Positions 54,727-63,931 of a stretch of DNA of 64,000 nt are shown here, in pieces; positions within the stretch are counted from its first letter, which is position 1, and each line of letters begins with the position of its first letter. The translations under genes were made by a program, and so were the position numbers. The notes below the pieces were generated by a model, which saw nothing but the letters and a program-made list of their open reading frames with translations, did no database searches and was not told where the DNA came from. This DNA is from Mesobacillus jeotgali (GTDB lineage: Bacteria > Bacillota > Bacilli > Bacillales > Cytobacillaceae). The stretch is taken from positions 682,001 to 746,000 of the forward strand of contig NZ_FVZC01000009.1 in NCBI RefSeq assembly GCF_900166585.1. Reading direction: 5' to 3'.

Positions 54727-56649
54727 ATGGGAAAGATTATGCAGCTCGACGATGCTTTATCGAACAAAATCGCGGCCGGTGAGGTAGTGGAACGTCCAGC
54801 CTCAGTTGTAAAGGAGCTGCTTGAGAACGCCATTGATGCCAACAGTACTGTAATTGAAATTGATCTTGAGGAAGCAGGTCTTGCCAGGATCAGGATTACG
54901 GATAACGGAGATGGCATTCAGGAAGATGATGTTCTTTTAGCCTTTCAGAGGCATGCTACCAGCAAGATCAAGAATGAAAATGATTTATTCCGAATCAGGA
55001 CGCTCGGGTTCAGGGGAGAAGCCCTGCCAAGTATAGCGTCAGTTTCCAGGCTTGAAATGAAGACATCGACTGGAATTGAAGGCAATAAAGTGGTGATTGA
55101 AGGCGGCAAAGTCGAAGCAATCGAAAAAGCAGACAGCCGTAAAGGGACGGATATAAGTATCTCGGACTTGTTTTTTAACACACCGGCACGCCTTAAATAT
55201 ATGAAGACCATCCATACAGAGCTAGGTAATATCACCGATGTCGTGAACCGTCTTGCACTGGCAAATCCAGATATCTCATTCAGGCTTGTCCATAATGGGC
55301 GCCAGCTTTTGAAAACCACTGGAAATGGTGACGTCCGCCAGGTGCTCGCCGCTATTTATGGCATCAATATGGTAAAATCCATGATTCCCATTTCCGGAGA
55401 GTCACTGGATTACAATATAAGCGGCTATATTTCTTTGCCTGATATTACAAGGGCATCCAGAAATTATATTTCAACGATGATCAATGGACGTTTTATAAAA
55501 AATTATGCACTCGTAAAGGCCATACAGGAGGGGTATCATACCTTGCTCCCGATTGGCAGGTATCCTGTTGTCCTTTTGAATATCGAGATGGACCCCTTGC
55601 TCATAGACGTGAATGTCCACCCTTCAAAAATGGAAGTCCGATTGAGCAAGGAACAGGAACTGAATGAACTTGTGTCCAGCGTTATCAAGAAAGCATTTAA
55701 GACGAAGGAACTGATTCCTGCCGGGTTTGTTGCACAGAAGCTAGAAAAACCTAAATCAGAACAAACCTACATGGAACTGGATCATATGCCCGAGGCGGTT
55801 AAACTGTCAGACTCTACTAAACCAACCAGTTTCAGCAAACCTTTCGTCGAGGAAAAGCCGTCTGAATTGAGCCAGCGGTATAAAGCTGCTGTCCAGCAGG
55901 ATCATTCTAAAGAAGAGGAACCCAACTGGCAAAACGCCTTTGTAGCCCAGGAATCCTTTATGGATACTAAAGTAGTTGAAGATGAATATGAAGAGATTGA
56001 TAACACAGTGATTGAAAAAGAGAACTACTTTGAAGAACAGGAATCTCAATCACTCGAACAGGCTTCCCGGGTACCACCTTTATATCCAATCGGCCAGATG
56101 CACGGAACGTATATTTTTGCCCAGAATGAACGGGGTTTGTATATCATTGATCAGCATGCTGCCCAGGAAAGAATTAAATATGAGTATTTCAGGGAAAAAG
56201 TAGGCGAAGTTGCGACTGAACTCCAGGATATGCTTGTTCCAATCACTCTTGAATATTCAGCGGATGAATGCATTAAAATCAATGAGTATCAGCATGAACT
56301 TGAGAAAGTTGGCGTATTTCTCGAGCCATTTGGCTACAATAGTTTCATTGTCAGGTCTCATCCCCAGTGGTTCCCTCGTGGGGAGGAAAAAGGCCTGATT
56401 GAAGATATGATTGAACAACTTTTGTTAATGAAAAAGGTCGATATTAAAAAGCTAAGGGAAGAAGCAGCAATCATGATGAGTTGCAAAGCATCCATCAAAG
56501 CAAATCATCATTTGCGAAATGACGAAATTCAGGCCTTGCTAGATGAACTGCGCCGCTCGTCAGATCCTTTTACCTGCCCGCATGGCCGGCCAATCATTGT
56601 TCATTATTCAACTTATGAAATGGAGAAAATGTTCAAGAGGGTAATGTGA
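54727..56649 (+). CDS. mutL: DNA mismatch repair protein MutL
   Basis: 640 residues. N-terminal GHKL ATPase motifs: [24 protein letters not shown]. The C-terminal domain contains the endonuclease metal motif [12 protein letters not shown] (~474), matching DQHA-x2-E-x4-E, plus [13 protein letters not shown] and CPHGRP, so this MutL should be a nicking enzyme, as in bacteria lacking MutH. A variable acidic linker (~330-450) separates the halves. Start ATG behind GGGGGGTGATGAA. A terminator follows. Confidence 0.96.
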   Translation: MGKIMQLDDALSNKIAAGEVVERPASVVKELLENAIDANSTVIEIDLEEAGLARIRITDNGDGIQEDDVLLAFQRHATSKIKNENDLFRIRTLGFRGEALPSIASVSRLEMKTSTGIEGNKVVIEGGKVEAIEKADSRKGTDISISDLFFNTPARLKYMKTIHTELGNITDVVNRLALANPDISFRLVHNGRQLLKTTGNGDVRQVLAAIYGINMVKSMIPISGESLDYNISGYISLPDITRASRNYISTMINGRFIKNYALVKAIQEGYHTLLPIGRYPVVLLNIEMDPLLIDVNVHPSKMEVRLSKEQELNELVSSVIKKAFKTKELIPAGFVAQKLEKPKSEQTYMELDHMPEAVKLSDSTKPTSFSKPFVEEKPSELSQRYKAAVQQDHSKEEEPNWQNAFVAQESFMDTKVVEDEYEEIDNTVIEKENYFEEQESQSLEQASRVPPLYPIGQMHGTYIFAQNERGLYIIDQHAAQERIKYEYFREKVGEVATELQDMLVPITLEYSADECIKINEYQHELEKVGVFLEPFGYNSFIVRSHPQWFPRGEEKGLIEDMIEQLLLMKKVDIKKLREEAAIMMSCKASIKANHHLRNDEIQALLDELRRSSDPFTCPHGRPIIVHYSTYEMEKMFKRVM

Positions 56650-56657
56650 TATATGAG

Positions 56658-56696
56658 AAAACAGTGTTTCCAAAAAGGATACACTGTTTTTTTTGT
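56658..56696 (+). terminator. Intrinsic terminator after mutL
   Basis: AAAACAGTGT / ACACTGTTTT (56658-56667 and 56681-56690) with a T run. Confidence 0.9.
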
Positions 56697-56851
56697 GCCC
56701 TTTATGAAAATTTTTCAATACATGGATAAAAAATGCTTTTATTCAGGTTAGAAATAGTGTAAAATTACACTAAAGTAAAACTTTAAAAAGTACTGATTTG
56801 AAAATGCTAATACCTCGGATTCTTGTAATATTGGAGGAAGGAGGCGATCCA

Positions 56852-57298
56852 TTGGTGGTTTTTTCGTTATTATTATCAATCATGCCTATTGTTATTGTGG
56901 TTTTTATTGTTGCTTTTGCAGTGAAAAATAAAGAGCAAGGGGGAGAAAAAGTGGTCAGACATTTATACACCTATCTAGTTTTATTTGCAACATTGATGAT
57001 GGTCATTGGAGGCGGAGTTTCAATTTTTATGGGCGCAGCTGATCTCGCAAGTCCAAGCGGTTATTATCAAAGTTATACCGAATACAAGCAGATGATCGTT
57101 GCTGGAAAAATGGAAGGTTCTAAAAATGAAATGAGTGAGGAAGAAATTCGCAGCAGCTATGACATATATGTTCAGGAAGAAGAGAAGCGGCAAAAAGACA
57201 GAGCTATCAATCAAATAATAAAAAGTCTCGGATTCATAGTTATTCCTTTACCGGTATTCCTTTATTTCAACAAATTAAGGAAGCAGCAATCAGAATAG
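56852..57298 (+). CDS. Small membrane protein of unknown function
   Basis: 148 residues from TTG 56852. Three hydrophobic segments: VFSLLLSIMPIVIVVFIVAFAV (~3-24), LYTYLVLFATLMMVIGGGV (~42-62) and one near the C-terminus (IKSLGFIVIPLPVFLYF). A charged loop (~80-115; KNEMSEEEIRSSYD, EEEKRQKDR) lies between. The open frame goes back to 56798, but GAAGGAGGCG ends seven bases before 56852, which fixes the start. No family is recognised. It has its own terminator. Confidence 0.72.
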   Translation: MVVFSLLLSIMPIVIVVFIVAFAVKNKEQGGEKVVRHLYTYLVLFATLMMVIGGGVSIFMGAADLASPSGYYQSYTEYKQMIVAGKMEGSKNEMSEEEIRSSYDIYVQEEEKRQKDRAINQIIKSLGFIVIPLPVFLYFNKLRKQQSE

Positions 57299-57304
57299 AC
57301 CCAG

Positions 57305-57333
57305 AAGGCACTGAATTTTGGTGCCTTTTTTAT
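57305..57333 (+). terminator. Intrinsic terminator after the small membrane-protein gene
   Basis: AAGGCAC / GTGCCTT (57305-57311 and 57321-57327) followed by TTTTATTAT. Confidence 0.85.
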
Positions 57334-57398
57334 TATCTTAAAAGGGATAATCTTCATGGCAGCGAATTTATATAACTAATGAAGAAAGGATGAAAAGA

Positions 57399-57917
57399 AT
57401 GTACAAACGACCAAATCTTGAAGAGTTTCCTGAATACACAAGGAGCTACATACAATTACTTCCAGAAGGCGATATAATTGATATTCTTGGCCAACATCTT
57501 GAAACAACGAGTAAGGTATTTTCCACAGTTACAGTAGAGCAATCTGGCTATCGGTATGCGGAAGGCAAATGGGCATTATCTGAAGTCTTAGGACACTTGA
57601 CCGATACTGAAAGGATCATGAACTACAGAATCCTGCGCATTGCCCGCGGAGACAAGAATACGCTCCAAGGATTCGACGAAAATGTATATGTAAAAGAGGC
57701 CTCATTTCACAATCGCAAAATAGCTGACATTCTCGAAGACTATCAAAATGTCAGAAGATCAACAATCAGTTTGTTGAAAGGACTTCCGCAAAAATCCCTG
57801 CAGAATAAAGGCAATGCTAATGGATATGACGTAACAGTAGAATCCATCGCTTATATGATCGCAGGGCATGAACTTCATCATCTGAAGATCATTCAAGAGA
57901 AGTATATAAATGATTGA
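57399..57917 (+). CDS. DinB-family protein (putative metal-dependent hydrolase/transferase)
   Basis: 172 residues from ATG 57399. A four-helix DinB/YfiT-like protein with the three expected His positions: SEVLGHLTDTERIMNYR, the central ASFHNRKIADILEDYQ, and the C-terminal MIAGHELHHLKII. Members bind a divalent metal and some act as thiol-dependent S-transferases; substrate unknown. The start is chosen because AAGAAAGGATG overlaps the earlier ATG 57390. Its stop is followed by the 51-bp repeat array. Confidence 0.83.
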   Translation: MYKRPNLEEFPEYTRSYIQLLPEGDIIDILGQHLETTSKVFSTVTVEQSGYRYAEGKWALSEVLGHLTDTERIMNYRILRIARGDKNTLQGFDENVYVKEASFHNRKIADILEDYQNVRRSTISLLKGLPQKSLQNKGNANGYDVTVESIAYMIAGHELHHLKIIQEKYIND

Positions 57918-57949
57918 ATGAACCTCATAATTTCCAGGATTTTAATAGA

Positions 57950-58408
57950 GTGAAATCTATGTGCACAAAAAGAAGTCCCAAACCCAAAAAGGTCATATAG
58001 AAAGATTCTATGTGACCAAAAGGCAGTCCCAGACCTAAAAAGGTCATATAGAAAGATTCTATGTGACCAAAAGACAGTCCCTGGCCTAAAAAGGTCATAT
58101 AGAAAGATTCTATGTGCCCAAAAAGAGGTCCCAGCCCTAAAAAAGGTCTTATAGAAAGATTCTATGTGCCCAAAAAGAGGTCCCAGCCCTAAAAAAGGTC
58201 TTATAGAAAGATTCTATGTGCCCAAAAAGAAGTCCCAAACCCAAAAAGGTCTTATAGAAAGATTCTATGTGCCCAAAAAGAAGTCCCAGACCTAAAAAGG
58301 TCATATAGAAAGATTCTATGTGCCCAAAAAGGTCATATAGAAATCTTCTATGTGCCCAAAAAGAAGTCCCTGACCCAAAAAGGTCATATAGCAAGATTCT
58401 ATATACTC
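57950..58408. repeat. 51-bp tandem repeat array of hairpin units
   Basis: About nine to ten units between the DinB-family gene and mreBH. The core GGTCATATAGAA-AGA-TTCTATGTGACC is a near-perfect inverted repeat; copies of AAAGATTCTAT begin at 58001, 58052, 58103, 58155, 58207, 58258 and 58309, a period of 51-52. One shorter unit (32 bases) has its core at 58341, a final copy is at 58392, and a degenerate one lies near 57953. Spacers read CAAAAAGAAGTCCCAGACC with substitutions. The 51-base period keeps a 17-residue repeat open on the minus strand, but two 52-base units break it. The remaining bases to 58488 hold nothing recognisable. Confidence 0.85.
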
Positions 58409-58487
58409 AATAAAGCTCTTACAAGGCCGCAAATAGCGCTTTAAGAATTTAAGGTTCTCAGAGATAAATAATTTGCAAGTTAGCCAT

Positions 58488-58520
58488 AAAAAAAAGACCG
58501 CTAACTAATTAGCGATCTTT
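58488..58520. terminator. Terminator of mreBH (possibly bidirectional)
   Basis: AAAGACCGCTAA / TTAGCGATCTTT (58493-58504 and 58509-58520). Read on the minus strand it follows mreBH and ends in a T run; on the plus strand the tail is TTTTACT. Confidence 0.88.
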
Positions 58521-58534
58521 TACTAGGCTGTAAT

Positions 58535-59542
58535 TTATCTTACAGCTGGCTGTAGCTTATGGATATACTGCAATGCTTTGCCTGTTCCGATTGCCACAGA
58601 TTCAAGCGGGTTTGGAGCGATATGGACAGGAACTACCATTTCGCTTCCCAGCCAGTCCTGCATACCGTTAAGCAGTGCGCCGCCTCCGGAAAGGATTACG
58701 CCGCGGTCGACGATATCTCCGCTCAGTTCGGCAGGGCAATCTTCTAAAGTGGCACGGATTGCTTCCATGATGTGCAGAAGAGATTCCTTGATGGCATCCC
58801 TGATTTCATATGAATTGAGTGTTACAGTCTTTGGAAGTCCTGTAACTAGGTCGCGGCCGCGAATATCCATTTCCAATTCCTCATGGTCTACGAGCGCATA
58901 ACCAATCTCCATCTTGATTTTCTCAGCTGTTCTTTCCCCAATCAGAACATTGTATTCTTTACGTACATATTGGATGATATCCTCGTCCAGTCTGTCGCCG
59001 GCAATTCGGATGGAGTGGCAGGCAACGACGCCGCCGTATGAGATGATTGCAACCTCGGTTGTGCCTCCGCCAATATCCACTACAACGTTTGCCACTGGTT
59101 CATCAACAGGCAGGCCAGCACCAATAGCTGCTGCTACAGGCTCCTCGATAAGATGCACCTTTTTTGCTCCGGCGTTTTTGACTGCATCCTGAATCGCTCG
59201 GCGCTCTACACTTGTTGATCCAGAAGGCGTGCAAACGACGACATCTGGCTTGCGAAGAGAAAAACCGCCTTTTTTGGCAGCTTTCTTCATGATATGCTTA
59301 AGCATTTCGGTAGTTACGTCAAAATCGGCGATAACCCCGTCCTTTAGTGGACGAATGGCAACAATTTTACCAGGTGTCTTTCCGATCATTTCCTTCGCTT
59401 CCTTGCCGACAGCAAGAACATTTTTCGTTTCAGTATCAATCGCCACAACTGAAGGTTCGTTTAGGGCGACTCCTTTATTTTTACTATATACAAGAGTATT
59501 TGCAGTACCTAAATCAATTCCGATTTCTGTAGTAGATAACAT
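58535..59542 (-). CDS. mreBH: Rod-shape protein MreBH
   Basis: 335 residues, equal to B. subtilis MreBH. Actin-like ATPase: [17 protein letters not shown] (phosphate 1), [14 protein letters not shown] (phosphate 2) and [12 protein letters not shown] (adenosine site). It forms membrane-associated filaments that steer lateral wall synthesis, and in B. subtilis MreBH localises the LytE hydrolase. It matches MreBH more closely than MreB or Mbl (for example [18 protein letters not shown] and the ending [11 protein letters not shown]). The start is ATG at 59542 behind GGGTGAAC; a GTG nine bases upstream is the alternative. It is the only other minus-strand gene besides the Fe-S protein. Confidence 0.93.
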   Translation of the reverse strand: MLSTTEIGIDLGTANTLVYSKNKGVALNEPSVVAIDTETKNVLAVGKEAKEMIGKTPGKIVAIRPLKDGVIADFDVTTEMLKHIMKKAAKKGGFSLRKPDVVVCTPSGSTSVERRAIQDAVKNAGAKKVHLIEEPVAAAIGAGLPVDEPVANVVVDIGGGTTEVAIISYGGVVACHSIRIAGDRLDEDIIQYVRKEYNVLIGERTAEKIKMEIGYALVDHEELEMDIRGRDLVTGLPKTVTLNSYEIRDAIKESLLHIMEAIRATLEDCPAELSGDIVDRGVILSGGGALLNGMQDWLGSEMVVPVHIAPNPLESVAIGTGKALQYIHKLQPAVR

Positions 59543-59816
59543 TGTGTTCACCCAGTTCCCTATAAATTATAAAACCATCATAGACTTCTATTAAACTATC
59601 ATGATTCTGGGGGTAAAAGGGCTAATGTTACGCAATCGTTATCTAACTGTAAAAGTTCAGGAAAAATTTATTAAAAATGATATATGGGAATAATACTTGT
59701 AAAACAGGGGTATAATGCATAGATGTTCAACTGCTTTCTATTTAATGGTAAAATAAATTCATGATGTCAGAGTTAAATGACCTGACACCCTCTATGAAAA
59801 GGCAGTGTGAAATTTT

Positions 59817-60770
59817 TTGGATGAAAAAAAGAAATTGATTGTGTTAATTGGGCCGACAGCAGTTGGCAAAACAAAGCTAAGCATTGAACTTGCGAAAAAT
59901 TTCAATGGTGAAATCATCAGTGGCGACTCCATGCAAATTTATAAAGGAATGGATATTGGCACCGCTAAAATCACTCCTGAGGAAATGGAAGGGATTCGTC
60001 ACCATTTAATCGATGTGAAAGAGCCAGAAGAAAGCTTTTCGACCGCAGAATTCCAAGACCTGGTCAGGGAGAAGATCGATGAAATCAGTACGCGCGGAAA
60101 AATGCCGATGATAGTTGGCGGCACCGGTTTATATATTCAGTCCGCTATTTATGATTATCATTTTACTGACGCACCATCCGATCCTGGGTTTCGGCGTAAA
60201 TTGGAAGATGAAGCAGAAGAAAAAGGCCTTGCTTTTTTACACGAAAAATTGGATAGGATCGATCCTGTGAGTGCATCAAGAATCCACCCCAATAATGTGC
60301 GCCGTGTTATCAGAGCACTTGAGATCGTACATTGTACTGGCAAAACTGCAGCAGAATTACAGTCAGAACAGTCACCTGAACTGTTGTATGATACGGCGTT
60401 GGTGGGGCTGATGATGGAGAGAGAGCAGCTTTATCGTCGAATCAACTTGCGTGTAGACCTAATGTTGGAACAAGGGCTGCTTGAAGAGGTCCAGTATTTT
60501 TACGATAAAGGATTGAGAGAGTGCCAATCCATCCAGGCAATAGGGTACAAAGAGCTGTATGACTACTTTGAAGACAAGGTTTCCCTTGATGAGGCAATTG
60601 AGAATTTGAAACAAAATTCCCGCAGATATGCAAAAAGGCAGCTAACATGGTTTCGAAACAAGATGAATGTGGAATGGTTTGATATGTCAGAGTCTTATGA
60701 CGCTGAAAAAAAATTCGCTGAAATTTCCAAGTTCATTGAAGGAAAGCTCAAGATAAAAGCGAATACATAA
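59817..60770 (+). CDS. miaA: tRNA dimethylallyltransferase
   Basis: 317 residues, full length. It transfers the isopentenyl group to A37 of tRNAs, giving the substrate of MiaB (35.2 kb). P-loop GPTAVGKTKLS (~12-22), DSMQIYKGMDIGTAKI, VGGTGLYIQS and the RRVIRALEI / RRYAKRQLTWFRN segments are typical. The start is TTG 59817 (MDEKKKLIVLIG); the ribosome site is weak (AAAAGGCAGTG is too far upstream), so translation may be poor. hfq follows after 30 bases, as in many bacteria. Confidence 0.93.
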   Translation: MDEKKKLIVLIGPTAVGKTKLSIELAKNFNGEIISGDSMQIYKGMDIGTAKITPEEMEGIRHHLIDVKEPEESFSTAEFQDLVREKIDEISTRGKMPMIVGGTGLYIQSAIYDYHFTDAPSDPGFRRKLEDEAEEKGLAFLHEKLDRIDPVSASRIHPNNVRRVIRALEIVHCTGKTAAELQSEQSPELLYDTALVGLMMEREQLYRRINLRVDLMLEQGLLEEVQYFYDKGLRECQSIQAIGYKELYDYFEDKVSLDEAIENLKQNSRRYAKRQLTWFRNKMNVEWFDMSESYDAEKKFAEISKFIEGKLKIKANT

Positions 60771-60800
60771 TAATAGAGATAAAAGAGGAGGATCCCGCCC

Positions 60801-61031
60801 ATGAAACAAGTGAACATTCAAGACCAGTATTTAAACCAGTTACGCAAGGACAACATCAATGTGACCGTATTTTTGTTGAACGGATTTCAGCTGAGGGGAC
60901 AAATTAAAGGATTTGATAACTTTACCGTCCTATTCGAATCAGAAGGAAAACAGCAGCTTGTTTATAAGCACGCCATTTCAACCTTTGCGCCGCAAAAAAA
61001 TGTCCAGATTGATTTCGAAGGACAGGCTTAA
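60801..61031 (+). CDS. hfq: RNA chaperone Hfq
   Basis: 76 residues, the usual short Firmicute Hfq. Sm1 motif region [27 protein letters not shown], then [25 protein letters not shown] with the Sm2 YKHAI signature. It forms a hexamer binding sRNA and A-rich RNA. Strong AGAGGAGGATCC site. It is co-transcribed with miaA and closed by a terminator. Confidence 0.97.
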   Translation: MKQVNIQDQYLNQLRKDNINVTVFLLNGFQLRGQIKGFDNFTVLFESEGKQQLVYKHAISTFAPQKNVQIDFEGQA

Positions 61032-61047
61032 TTCATATTCATGTAGG

Positions 61048-61074
61048 AAACCCGCAAATTTGCGGGTTTTTTTA
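61048..61074 (+). terminator. Intrinsic terminator after hfq
   Basis: AAACCCGCA / TGCGGGTTT (61048-61056 and 61061-61069) with an AATT loop and seven T. The following ~275 bases to spoVK are AT-rich with no gene; a mother-cell promoter for spoVK is expected there but was not fixed. Confidence 0.92.
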
Positions 61075-61350
61075 TTGGCTAAAAGAGAGATTTATCCTGT
61101 AGAGATTTAATGTTTATTTTAAAAATGAATTCCAGCGTGATTGAATACATATAAATATAGAGGTTTTATTTCTTGGGAAACCGCAAAATGTGACAAAAAG
61201 ACAAAAATGCTTTTGGAATTTGTCAAAAAGCGTCTTTTCCCAGTTTTAATTTAAATGAAAAGACCTAGTAACTTATCTTTAAATTTATGGGTGAACATCA
61301 CCAATACAGTTAAGAGACGCATATTGTTTCCAGAATGAGAGGTGAAATCT

Positions 61351-62310
61351 TTGGACCAACCGCTTCGAAAGAAAAACAACGGTCAAATCAGCATTGTATT
61401 GAACGCCCAGAATAGAAAGGCGTTAACGAAGGAATTGCCTGAGCCGCAGCTGGTTCCAAAGTCAATTCCACAGGAGCACGCAGCTTTAAAGGAAATAGAG
61501 GAAGAGCTTGGAGCTCTTGTTGGTATGGAAGAAATGAAAAGGATGATTAAAGAAATCTATGCCTGGATCTATGTGAACAAAAAGCGGGAAGACATGGGCC
61601 TTAAAGCCGGAAAGCAAGCTCTTCACATGATGTTCAAAGGAAATCCAGGTACAGGGAAGACGACAGTCGCCAGGATTATCGGGAAGCTTTTCTTGAAGAT
61701 GAATGTCCTCTCCAAAGGGCATTTGATCGAAGCAGAGAGAGCCGATCTTGTTGGTGAATATATTGGACACACCGCTCAAAAAACCCGGGATCTGATTAAA
61801 AAGGCAATGGGAGGGATTCTGTTCATTGATGAAGCCTATTCACTCGGCCGTGGAGGAGAGAAAGACTTTGGAAAAGAAGCGATTGATACATTAGTTAAGC
61901 ATATGGAGGATAAGCAGCATGAATTTATCTTGATTCTGGCAGGCTATTCGAGGGAAATGGACTTTTTCTTGACTCTGAATCCCGGCCTTCATTCAAGATT
62001 TCCTCTGGTTATTGATTTTCCCGATTATTCCATAGATCAATTAATGGAAATCGGCCAGCGGATGCTGAAAGATAGAGAATATAGCCTGAGCCATGAGGCA
62101 GAACGGAAACTTAGAGAACATCTTGTAACAGTCAAATCATCGCTTGGGGCTGCCGCATTCTCGAATGGTCGTTATGTCAGGAACGTGATTGAGAAATCAA
62201 TACGGGCACAGGCAATGCGGCTACTCATGCAAAATCAATATGACCGGCATGAACTGATGACTCTGCGAAGTAATGACCTGGTATTTTCAGATGATCTAAA
62301 AGGGAAATGA
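61351..62310 (+). CDS. spoVK: Stage V sporulation protein K (AAA+ ATPase)
   Basis: 319 residues. CbbX-like AAA+ ATPase: Walker A GNPGTGKTTVAR, the pore-region segment VGEYIGHTAQKTRDLIKKA, Walker B GGILFIDEAYSL, sensor 1 in LAGYSREM and sensor 2 SNGRYVRNVIEK. The central 200 residues are nearly the same as B. subtilis SpoVK, required for late spore maturation. The start is taken as TTG 61351 (MDQPLRKKNNGQ), spaced correctly from GAGAGGTGAA; GTG 61342 overlaps that site. Confidence 0.95.
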   Translation: MDQPLRKKNNGQISIVLNAQNRKALTKELPEPQLVPKSIPQEHAALKEIEEELGALVGMEEMKRMIKEIYAWIYVNKKREDMGLKAGKQALHMMFKGNPGTGKTTVARIIGKLFLKMNVLSKGHLIEAERADLVGEYIGHTAQKTRDLIKKAMGGILFIDEAYSLGRGGEKDFGKEAIDTLVKHMEDKQHEFILILAGYSREMDFFLTLNPGLHSRFPLVIDFPDYSIDQLMEIGQRMLKDREYSLSHEAERKLREHLVTVKSSLGAAAFSNGRYVRNVIEKSIRAQAMRLLMQNQYDRHELMTLRSNDLVFSDDLKGK

Positions 62311-62396
62311 TGTCAGCAGTTTTGTTGACATTGTTTTTTGCATTTGTTAATATACCCTTATAGGTATATTATAAACATATCTGGAGGCGTTTTAGA

Positions 62397-62627
62397 ATGA
62401 ACGAAATTACAGTTTATACAACGAATACATGTCCTTACTGTACCATGGTCAAGAATTTCCTGGACGATAAAGGGATTTCGTATAAAGAAGTAAATGTTCA
62501 GCAAGATCCAATTGCGGCGCAGAGATTGGTCAATGCAACAGGTCAAATGGGAGTGCCGCAATCAAACGTGAATGGAAACTGGGTGCTGGGGTTTGATCCT
62601 AATTCCATTATGTCTTTCTTGAAATAA
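62397..62627 (+). CDS. Glutaredoxin-like protein
   Basis: 76 residues, the whole protein being one glutaredoxin domain: EITVYTTNTCPYCTMVKNFL with a CPYC redox site (residues 13-16), then the cis-Pro segment MGVPQS. It would reduce disulfides or mixed disulfides in the cytosol; in bacilli such proteins may use bacillithiol or thioredoxin reductase, which sequence alone cannot show. Start ATG behind CTGGAGGCG. A terminator follows. Confidence 0.9.
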   Translation: MNEITVYTTNTCPYCTMVKNFLDDKGISYKEVNVQQDPIAAQRLVNATGQMGVPQSNVNGNWVLGFDPNSIMSFLK

Positions 62628-62633
62628 ATTTAG

Positions 62634-62673
62634 AAAAGGGATTCCACATTAAATTGGAATCCCTTTTTATATT
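62634..62673 (+). terminator. Intrinsic terminator after the glutaredoxin gene
   Basis: AAAAGGGATTCC / GGAATCCCTTTT (62634-62645 and 62656-62667) with T-rich tail. Confidence 0.92.
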
Positions 62674-62856
62674 TTTATTTTCCCAACTGCGTCACTAATC
62701 TCTTCTTTCTTTTTCATTGAAATTGGACAAACTATTAGATATCTTGTTTAAAGTGTGTAAAAAATGGGTAAAAACAATAGGGTTTTGCACGTTAATACAG
62801 AGATATAAAAGTACTGGATTATTTTTAAAGGAAGATATAAAGGAGCTATAAAAATT

Positions 62857-63876
62857 ATGGGGTATGACTACAAATATGATATTAAAGGTATTAGTTTTGG
62901 ATGGGAAACTGAAAACGGCAAGTTCACATATGAAGGTGAGGATGCTGTACTATTTTGGATTTCTTCTGCAATGAAGACTTTTTTTGATACGATTGAAGAA
63001 ATTTCTGGGGAAGAAGCTTCAAATCTTGTGTTCGAATCAACGGGATTCCGCCAGGGACTTGTGGTCGGTCAATATTTTGAAAAAATGAAAGAGGTCAGTG
63101 TCCAAGAAGCCGCTGAGATGATTACTAATACATATGCCACCGCCGGATGGGGCTTAACTATAATTAATGATCTTGATTTTGAAACGAAAACATTTACCGC
63201 ATTTATGAAAGACAGTTGGGAACATAAGGTAAATGTAGCCCAGGGAAAAGAAAAAGGGGGCAATTTCCTGCCTGCACATTATGCAGGTGTGTTTTCTGGT
63301 CTATTCAATACGAATATTTGGTATAAAATAACCCAGCATCAATTGGAAGGACATGAATACAGCATCATTGAGTATTTTCCGTCCGACGTGACCATTGCTG
63401 ACAACATTCATCAACTTGCCAGGAAGAAAGAGTCTGAGCAAATCAAGAAACTGGAATCCCTTGTCGAGGAGAAGACCTCAGAGTTAAAAGCATTGGTACA
63501 TCAACTCTCTTCCCCAATCATACCCGTACTTGAAGGCATCGTCGTCGTCCCTCTGATTGGAAAGTATGACGAAGAGAGAGCGGACCAGCTCATCATTAAC
63601 ACGCTAAACCGACTTCCATCATATAAAGCAAGCTACCTTGTTCTCGATTTAACTGGGTTGGATCGGGAAATAGGACCACATGCGGTCAGCCTTATCGAGA
63701 AAATTGGGTCAGCTGCAAGGCTCATCGGCACAAAAACAATACTTGTCGGGATTTCATCCACATTGGGTATCGAAATTACTCAATCTAATATCAACCTGGC
63801 AAAATTCGATTGCTTCCAGACACTCCAGCATGGCATCCACTATGCAATTGGCCAGATGGGGAGAAAGATTATATAG
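62857..63876 (+). CDS. RsbR-like protein with sensory N-terminus and STAS domain
   Basis: 339 residues. The N-terminal ~180 residues resemble a V4R/4-vinyl-reductase-like sensor fold (FESTGFRQGLVVGQYFEKMKE, HYAGVFSGLFN). A short coiled linker (KKLESLVEEKTSELKALVHQ, ~205-225) and a C-terminal STAS domain (SSPIIPVLEGIVVVPLIGKYDEERADQLI) follow, the layout of RsbR-type stressosome proteins. In RsbR and RsbS a Ser/Thr phosphoacceptor follows the DxTG strand; here it reads DLTGLDREIGPHAVSLI, with Gly at that position. It may therefore be a non-phosphorylated scaffold. Start ATG with AAAGGAGCT. Confidence 0.78.
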   Translation: MGYDYKYDIKGISFGWETENGKFTYEGEDAVLFWISSAMKTFFDTIEEISGEEASNLVFESTGFRQGLVVGQYFEKMKEVSVQEAAEMITNTYATAGWGLTIINDLDFETKTFTAFMKDSWEHKVNVAQGKEKGGNFLPAHYAGVFSGLFNTNIWYKITQHQLEGHEYSIIEYFPSDVTIADNIHQLARKKESEQIKKLESLVEEKTSELKALVHQLSSPIIPVLEGIVVVPLIGKYDEERADQLIINTLNRLPSYKASYLVLDLTGLDREIGPHAVSLIEKIGSAARLIGTKTILVGISSTLGIEITQSNINLAKFDCFQTLQHGIHYAIGQMGRKII

Positions 63877-63892
63877 GTGATGGACGGTCAGC

Positions 63893-63931
63893 AAAAAGCA
63901 GAGCTAACTTTAAATAGGCTCTGCTTTTTCC
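63893..63931 (+). terminator. Intrinsic terminator after the STAS gene
   Basis: AAAAAGCAGAGC / GCTCTGCTTTTT (63893-63904 and 63918-63929). The last ~70 bases of the window hold no assignable gene. Confidence 0.93.

Noticed and set aside
58149..58394. 81-residue minus-strand repeat protein in the tandem array
   Set aside because: The open frame follows from a 51-base period; 52-base units break it, there is no ribosome site and the composition is not protein-like.
57950..58408. CRISPR array
   Set aside because: The units repeat throughout, including the spacers, are internally palindromic over most of their length, and no unique spacers or cas genes are present.
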